NCBI GenBank assembly: GCA_035943355.1
Contig: DASZCG010000262.1
Location: 1-11,947, forward strand
From: 20CM-2-65-7 sp035943355
GTDB lineage: Bacteria > Gemmatimonadota > Gemmatimonadetes > Gemmatimonadales > GWC2-71-9
Length of the DNA: 11,947 nt
Direction of reading: 5' to 3'
The notes under the pieces are model-generated. The model did not search any database and was not told the origin of the DNA. It saw nothing but the letters and a program-made list of their open reading frames with translations. How positions within the stretch are numbered: the stretch's first letter is position 1; each line of letters starts with the position of its first letter. The translations under genes were made by a program, and so were the position numbers. Below, one piece after another: positions 6,894 through 11,947 of the stretch.

Positions 6894-7536
6894 TGCGATA
6901 CTCCTCGGCGATGCCCCGCGCGGATCGACCCGAACGCGGGGCGCAGTGAACGAACCGCCCATTGCGCATGAAGGCCACGTCCGTCGCGAGCTCGGTGCCC
7001 TCTTCCACGTTGTGCGTGACCAGCACGGTCGCGCGGCCGCCCGCGGCGTGCTGGGAAAGGAGCTGGCTCAACGTCTCGGCGGCGACACGGTCGAGTCCGG
7101 TGAACGGCTCATCGAGGAGCAGCACCGGCGGATCGTGCACCAGCGCGCGCGCGATCGCGGTACGTTGGATCAGGCCGCGCGACAGCGCCCGCACCGGCCG
7201 GTTCGCGTACTCTTCGAGTCCAAAGCGTGGCAGCAGATCGGCGGGCGGGCGGGTGTCGTATAGCGAGGCCCAGAAGCGGAGATTCTCGGCGACAGTGAGC
7301 TGGGCATAGAGCTGGGGTTGGTGGCCGATCCAACCGATCGCGCGACGGCCACCGTCGACCTGCACACGCCCCTGCTGCGGCTGAATCAGTCCCCCCAGGA
7401 CCCTGAGGAGCGTGGTCTTGCCCGCGCCATTGGGGCCGAACACGGCGAGCGTTTGCCCGGGCTGTACGCTGAACGAAACGTCGTCGAGGGCCCTGACCGT
7501 GCCGAACTTGTGCCGCAGTCCCTCAGCCCGCAGCAT
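6880..7536 (-). CDS. ccmA: Heme exporter ABC transporter ATP-binding protein CcmA
   Basis: A 218-residue cytoplasmic ATPase that powers CcmBCD during cytochrome c maturation. ABC motifs in order: Walker A GPNGAGKTT (34-42), Q-loop Gln73 in GHQPQLY, signature LSRGLIQR (118-125; the variant family form of LSGGQ), Walker B VLLLDEP (138-144) and switch histidine His175 in LVTHNVEEG. The TELATDVAFMRNGRFV end resembles other CcmA proteins. Family identity comes mostly from the directly following ccmB and ccmC. The start at ATG 7536 overlaps the end of the response-regulator gene by 14 bases, with no clear Shine-Dalgarno, so ccmA expression is probably coupled to that regulator. Confidence 0.96.
   Translation of the reverse strand: MLRAEGLRHKFGTVRALDDVSFSVQPGQTLAVFGPNGAGKTTLLRVLGGLIQPQQGRVQVDGGRRAIGWIGHQPQLYAQLTVAENLRFWASLYDTRPPADLLPRFGLEEYANRPVRALSRGLIQRTAIARALVHDPPVLLLDEPFTGLDRVAAETLSQLLSQHAAGGRATVLVTHNVEEGTELATDVAFMRNGRFVHCAPRSGRSARGIAEEYRNAVA
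6901..6906 (-). promoter_or_regulatory. Shine-Dalgarno deciding the ccmB start
   Basis: GAGGAG on the minus strand lies seven bases before ATG 6893, inside the 3' end of ccmA. It argues for independent re-initiation at this ATG and against the longer in-frame start at 6962. Confidence 0.6.
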
Positions 7537-7882
7537 CGATCGCGGCCGCGAGCTCGCTCAGCTCATATGGCTTCACGAGGTACCGGCTGTGCCCCAGATC
7601 GAGGACATTCATCAGGGGCTCCATGCTCACGTAGGCGGTCGTCACAACCACCGGCAGGGCTGGCCGCCGCTCGCGAATGCGCTGCAACAACGCGATTCCA
7701 TCTGTGTCGGGGAGCCGCATGTCCAGCACGAGCACGTCCGGCTCGAAGCTTTCGAGCTGGCGCATGGCCTCCGCGCCCGTCGGCGCGTGGGCCATGGCAT
7801 ACTTTCCTTTGAAAAAGCGCTCGTAAGAGTACTGGAGGGCGGTTTCGTCTTCGACGAACAGAACCTTTCGGGTCGGCGCCAT
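7523..7882 (-). CDS. Single-domain response regulator (receiver only)
   Basis: A 119-residue CheY-like receiver without an output domain. Key residues, counted from ATG 7882: acidic pair Glu11-Asp12 in LFVEDE, phospho-acceptor Asp54 in VLVLDMRLPD, Thr82 in VVVTTAY and Lys104 in YLVKPYE. All phosphorylation chemistry is in place, so it is likely active as a phospho-switch or a relay intermediate acting by protein contact. TTG 7891 would add three residues; I prefer the ATG. It sits 15 bases after the STAS gene and overlaps ccmA by 14 bases. No histidine kinase is in the window. A receiver directly before ccmA is not part of the usual ccm gene set, so the link may be functional or merely cotranscription. 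Confidence 0.92.
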   Translation of the reverse strand: MAPTRKVLFVEDETALQYSYERFFKGKYAMAHAPTGAEAMRQLESFEPDVLVLDMRLPDTDGIALLQRIRERRPALPVVVTTAYVSMEPLMNVLDLGHSRYLVKPYELSELAAAIDAAG

Positions 7883-7897
7883 CGCGCCCAATCTACG

Positions 7898-8239
7898 TCA
7901 GGAAACGCCAGTCTCCAATTCGAAGAGGTCGTCGAGCTTGGTCAGCACGAGGAGGAACCGGAGCTCCTCATTCGTGCCGCGCAGGCACACTACCTGCCGG
8001 CGCTCCGCGGCTTTGCGCTGTATCAGCATCAGCGCGCCCAGGCCGGCGCTGTCAACGGAACGCGTTCCCGACAGATCGATGACCAGGCGGCCGCTCCCTT
8101 CCGCGAGCAGGTCGAGCACCTCCCCTGCTGCGCGGCGGAATGTCGTACGCGACTCGAGATCGAGCCGCTCCGGCGCCGCCAGAGTCTTCTCCATCAGGCG
8201 CGTAGACATCAGCGAGTTCTCCACGGGCGTTGGTGACAT
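7898..8239 (-). CDS. STAS-domain protein (anti-sigma factor antagonist-like)
   Basis: A 113-residue STAS protein resembling SpoIIAA/RsbV. The core is RLVIDLSGTRSVDSAGLGAL (51-70) with the phosphorylatable serine Ser64 in DSAGL, followed by KAAERRQVVCLRG and a FLLVLTKLDDLFEL helix typical of the fold. In partner switching such proteins bind an anti-sigma kinase when unphosphorylated and release its target. No RsbW-type kinase or sigma factor is nearby, so the partner is unknown. I start at ATG 8239 because GAGGA lies five bases upstream; an in-frame earlier start at 8266 has no such site. It is the first gene of a unit running through the receiver into ccmABCD. Confidence 0.9.
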   Translation of the reverse strand: MSPTPVENSLMSTRLMEKTLAAPERLDLESRTTFRRAAGEVLDLLAEGSGRLVIDLSGTRSVDSAGLGALMLIQRKAAERRQVVCLRGTNEELRFLLVLTKLDDLFELETGVS

Positions 8240-8258
8240 AGTTCCTCGGGGCCCGTGT

Positions 8259-8278
8259 AATGCCACTCCAATGCCACT
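8259..8278 (-). promoter_or_regulatory. Direct repeats / possible sigma-54-like promoter of the STAS-ccm unit
   Basis: AGTGGCATT occurs twice on the minus strand (8278-8270 and 8267-8259), 11 bases apart, about one helical turn. Read as one element it is TGGCAT-N5-TGGCA, which keeps the GG (-24) and GC (-12) and exact spacing of sigma-54 promoters (TGGCAC-N5-TTGCA) with two mismatches. Transcription would start near 8250, just before the STAS Shine-Dalgarno. A pair of operator half-sites, or a sigma-70 -10 (CATTAC), is equally possible. Confidence 0.3.
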
Positions 8279-8317
8279 TTTGCTAACAGTCGTGGCATCA
8301 AGCAGTTGTCCGAAACA

Positions 8318-8335
8318 GCGTGAGCCTGCTCACGC
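8318..8335. promoter_or_regulatory. CRP/FNR-type palindrome upstream of acs
   Basis: GCGTGAGC-CT-GCTCACGC is a perfect 8-bp inverted repeat. Its core GTGA-N6-TCAC (8320-8333) matches the CRP/FNR family half-site pattern. Its centre is 81.5 bases before the acs ATG; if transcription starts at or near that ATG, this is close to a class I activator position (about -82). It lies between divergent genes, so it could serve both. Confidence 0.4.
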
Positions 8336-8371
8336 GGCGTTGCTGCCGCAGACCGAACGGCGCGGCGCAAC

Positions 8372-8399
8372 TTGCTAGACTGCCCCTCTTCCTTAATAT
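8372..8399 (+). promoter_or_regulatory. Possible acs promoter (leaderless)
   Basis: TTGCTA (8372-8377) and TAATAT (8394-8399) are spaced by 16 bases and resemble -35 and -10 boxes. Transcription would begin within a few bases of the acs ATG at 8408. No Shine-Dalgarno precedes that ATG, which agrees with a leaderless or nearly leaderless mRNA. Confidence 0.4.
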
Positions 8400-8407
8400 C
8401 CCGAATC

Positions 8408-10354
<1,947 letters not shown>

Positions 10355-10756
10355 GCGACAGCAGTGCGACGATCCAGATCGCGGTGATGATCACGGCGCT
10401 GCCGACGCACCAGCGGCAGATCGCATGGATCAGGAACAGCTCGACAAACGTCAGATACAGCGTGAACCCGAAGCCGATCGTCGCCAGGCCCGCGAGCAAC
10501 CGGTTCCAGCCGCGCTGCCGCTGCGCCGCGGGTCGCAGGGCCAGCAGCGCGACCACGAACACGACGCAGTAGCCAACCACGCCGTACAACGCCACGGGCA
10601 GGCCGAGCAGCACGGCCCAGCGGCTCGTCTGCACGGTCTCGCACCCGCCGGTCCCGCACTTCAGCGCGCCGCCCACGCCGAGGGCGTGGAGCCAGAGATA
10701 GAGCGCGACGAAGCAGCCGACGAGCGCGAGCAGCGCGATCGCCTGGCGACTACGCA

Positions 10757-11443
10757 TCAATGACGTGCGGGAGCCCGCTGCTTGGGCGGCGTATGCGCGA
10801 TGATGCTGTCCGCGACGGCCTTGAGAGCGTCGGAGTTGGCGCGTTCGTTGTACATCTTGCCGTTGATGAAGAACGTCGGCGTGCCGTTCACCAACAGCTT
10901 GTCCCCTTCCTGCCGGCTGAATTCGATGCGGGACGCGTAGCGGCCCGACGCCATGCACTGGTCGTAGCGCTGCAGGTCGACTCCGATGGTCTTGGCGAAA
11001 TCACGGAAGAGACCGGACGGGTCCTTCCCCGTGAGGGCCCACTGGTGGTGATGGAACAGCTGATCGTGCATGTCCCAGAACTTCCCCTGCTCGCCGGCGC
11101 ATTGCGCCGCGTGCGCGGCGTAGCGGCCGTACTGGTGGATGGGAAGCGGAAAATCGCGATACCGCCAGCGCACTTTACCGGTGGTGATCAGCTGCTCCTT
11201 GATGGTGGGCATCTGCACCGTCGCAAAGTTGGCGCAGAAGGGGCACTCGAAATCGGAGTATTCGGTGATCTCGACGACGGCAGAGTCGCTGCCGAGCGTG
11301 TACCCGCGGAAACCGTCGTCCGTGACGGCCACCGGCGGGGTGGACGCCGCTGCCGCTGCGCCGCCGCTCTGCCGCAGGATAACGAACAGCAAGGCGCCCA
11401 GCACGACAGCGACAACGACCAACACGACGTAGAAGCGGTTCAT
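10757..11443 (-). CDS. Membrane-anchored DsbA-like thiol:disulfide oxidoreductase
   Basis: A 228-residue protein with an uncleaved-looking N-terminal anchor (about 4-23) after MNR, an Ala-rich linker and a DsbA/thioredoxin-4 domain facing the periplasm or cell surface. The active site is Cys67-Pro-Phe-Cys70 in EYSDFECPFCANF, and the cis-proline is Pro189 in NGTPTFFINGK. A second pair, Cys115 (AAQCAGEQGKFWDMHD) and Cys163 (YDQCM), is typical of this subgroup and probably forms a structural or auxiliary disulfide. It should oxidise cysteines of exported proteins and be recycled by the VKOR encoded directly downstream. ATG 11443 overlaps the stop of the upstream small gene (ATGA) and has AGGA just before it; an upstream GTG/ATG extension would place charged residues before the anchor. 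Confidence 0.94.
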   Translation of the reverse strand: MNRFYVVLVVVAVVLGALLFVILRQSGGAAAAASTPPVAVTDDGFRGYTLGSDSAVVEITEYSDFECPFCANFATVQMPTIKEQLITTGKVRWRYRDFPLPIHQYGRYAAHAAQCAGEQGKFWDMHDQLFHHHQWALTGKDPSGLFRDFAKTIGVDLQRYDQCMASGRYASRIEFSRQEGDKLLVNGTPTFFINGKMYNERANSDALKAVADSIIAHTPPKQRAPARH

Positions 11444-11748
11444 GCGTCCTGGTCTCGGCGGCGCCACGGTTCCTCGTCTTCCGGATCATCGATCGTGAGA
11501 TCGCTTCCCGCGCCCCCCAACGCTTCCTCCACGATGCGGCGGCTCTCGGCGACCTCCGGCGTGTCGTAGGTGCTGCGGACCTCGTAGTGAAACAGCTCGC
11601 TGCGCGCATTGCCCAGCAGCTTCTGCAGCTCGGGAGCCGCGTCGAGCAATCGCCCCGCCCGATCCAGCTCCCGTATCCGCTCGGCGAGAGCTCTGAGCAA
11701 CGCAACCAGCCGCTGCGCGCGCTCGGGCCCGTAGACTTCCTCGCTCAT
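11440..11748 (-). CDS. Small helical protein of unknown function
   Basis: A 102-residue protein I do not recognise. Residues 8-78 are predicted by eye to be almost wholly helical with heptad-like leucines (AQRLVALLRALAERIRELDR and on), suggesting a coiled coil or helical bundle. The end is acidic and then basic: DLTIDDPEDEEPWRRRDQDA. No signal peptide, membrane segment or cysteine is seen, so a cytoplasmic role is likely. The start at ATG 11748 follows a clear GGAGGA at 11757-11752. It leads the operon with the DsbA-like and VKOR genes, overlapping the former by ATGA, so the three are almost certainly cotranscribed. A link to thiol oxidation is only by position. Confidence 0.8.
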   Translation of the reverse strand: MSEEVYGPERAQRLVALLRALAERIRELDRAGRLLDAAPELQKLLGNARSELFHYEVRSTYDTPEVAESRRIVEEALGGAGSDLTIDDPEDEEPWRRRDQDA

Positions 11749-11787
11749 GATTCCTCCCGGGACACGGGAACCCACCCGCGTTCCTTA

Positions 11788-11804
11788 TGTGGCATTATAC
11801 CACA
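11788..11804 (-). promoter_or_regulatory. Extended -10 promoter inside an inverted repeat (minus-strand operon)
   Basis: On the minus strand TGGTATAAT (TATAAT at 11799-11794 with the extended TG) is a perfect -10 box; no good -35 is seen. The start would fall near 11787, leaving a leader of about 40 bases with the GGAGGA Shine-Dalgarno. The box lies exactly between the arms of TGTGG-N7-CCACA (11788-11792, 11800-11804), so a dimeric regulator binding there would block it. Confidence 0.55.
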
Positions 11805-11864
11805 CAACCAATTATCTTGCGGCGCCGTTTCCACCGAGGTTCTCATCCGAAAGGAAACCCCTGC

Positions 11865-11947
11865 ATGGCAAAAAAGCGTGGTGAGCCCCGGAAGTACGCG
11901 ACCCCCACGAGCTTCGAGCAAGCACGCGACGAGCTGTTCTCTCACAT
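11865..11947 (+). CDS. Start of an unrecognised gene (3' part outside window)
   Basis: An open frame begins at ATG 11865 with MAKKRGEPRKYATPTSFEQA followed by RDELFSH and runs off the window edge. AAGGA at 11851-11855 is about nine bases upstream. The basic N-terminus followed by a helix (SFEQARDELFSH) looks like a real cytoplasmic protein, but too little is visible for a family. It is divergent from the small-protein/DsbA/VKOR unit and shares a control region of about 116 bases with it. Confidence 0.6.
   Translation, partial: MAKKRGEPRKYATPTSFEQARDELFSH

Noticed and set aside
8318..8335. The palindrome as a transcription terminator
   Set aside because: It lies between two divergent starts, has only a two-base loop and no U-tract; an operator fits better.
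11745..11945. Minus-strand open frame across the divergent region at the right end
   Set aside because: It covers the Shine-Dalgarno and promoter of the small gene and opposes a convincing plus-strand start.

Overview
The window is GC-rich, densely packed bacterial DNA with almost no intergenic space. Gene after gene overlaps the next by 1-14 bases, so most genes here are probably translationally coupled. The cytochrome c maturation genes, the exported DsbA/VKOR pair and acetyl-CoA synthetase point to a respiring bacterium with an oxidising extracytoplasmic compartment. Gene style and sequence flavour make Gemmatimonadota, or a similar high-GC environmental phylum, my best guess. That is an impression and no marker gene in the window proves it.

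Layout: (1) 2-2137, plus strand: the tail of an SRPBCC/cyclase-like gene overlaps a FabF-type ketosynthase, followed by a MIP-family channel (aquaporin-like). A strong GC hairpin closes this unit and the convergent one. (2) 4823-2165, minus strand: hemD-hemC-hemB, a three-gene tetrapyrrole operon joined by two ATGA overlaps. hemC carries a small tandem heptamer repeat inside its coding sequence. (3) 4866-5462, plus strand: a four-repeat TPR protein, divergent from hemD and overlapping ccmD tail to tail. (4) 8239-5424, minus strand: a STAS-domain protein, a single-domain response regulator and ccmA-ccmB-ccmC-ccmD in one tight unit. (5) 8240-8407: divergent control region with a CRP/FNR-like palindrome, direct repeats and a possible leaderless promoter for acs. 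(6) 8408-10354, plus strand: acs. (7) 11748-10317, minus strand: a small unknown protein, a membrane-anchored DsbA-like oxidoreductase and a VKOR-family oxidase, under an extended -10 promoter that sits inside an inverted repeat. (8) 11865 to the end, plus strand: the start of an unrecognised gene.

How the parts fit: hemB, hemC and hemD turn 5-aminolevulinate into uroporphyrinogen III on the way to heme. CcmABCD moves heme to the outer face of the membrane for attachment to apocytochromes c. DsbA and VKOR make disulfides in the same compartment. Most of the window therefore serves heme and cytochrome or extracytoplasmic protein maturation. The least ordinary arrangement is the STAS + receiver pair leading the ccm operon, which suggests that cytochrome c maturation may be tied to a partner-switching or phosphorelay signal.
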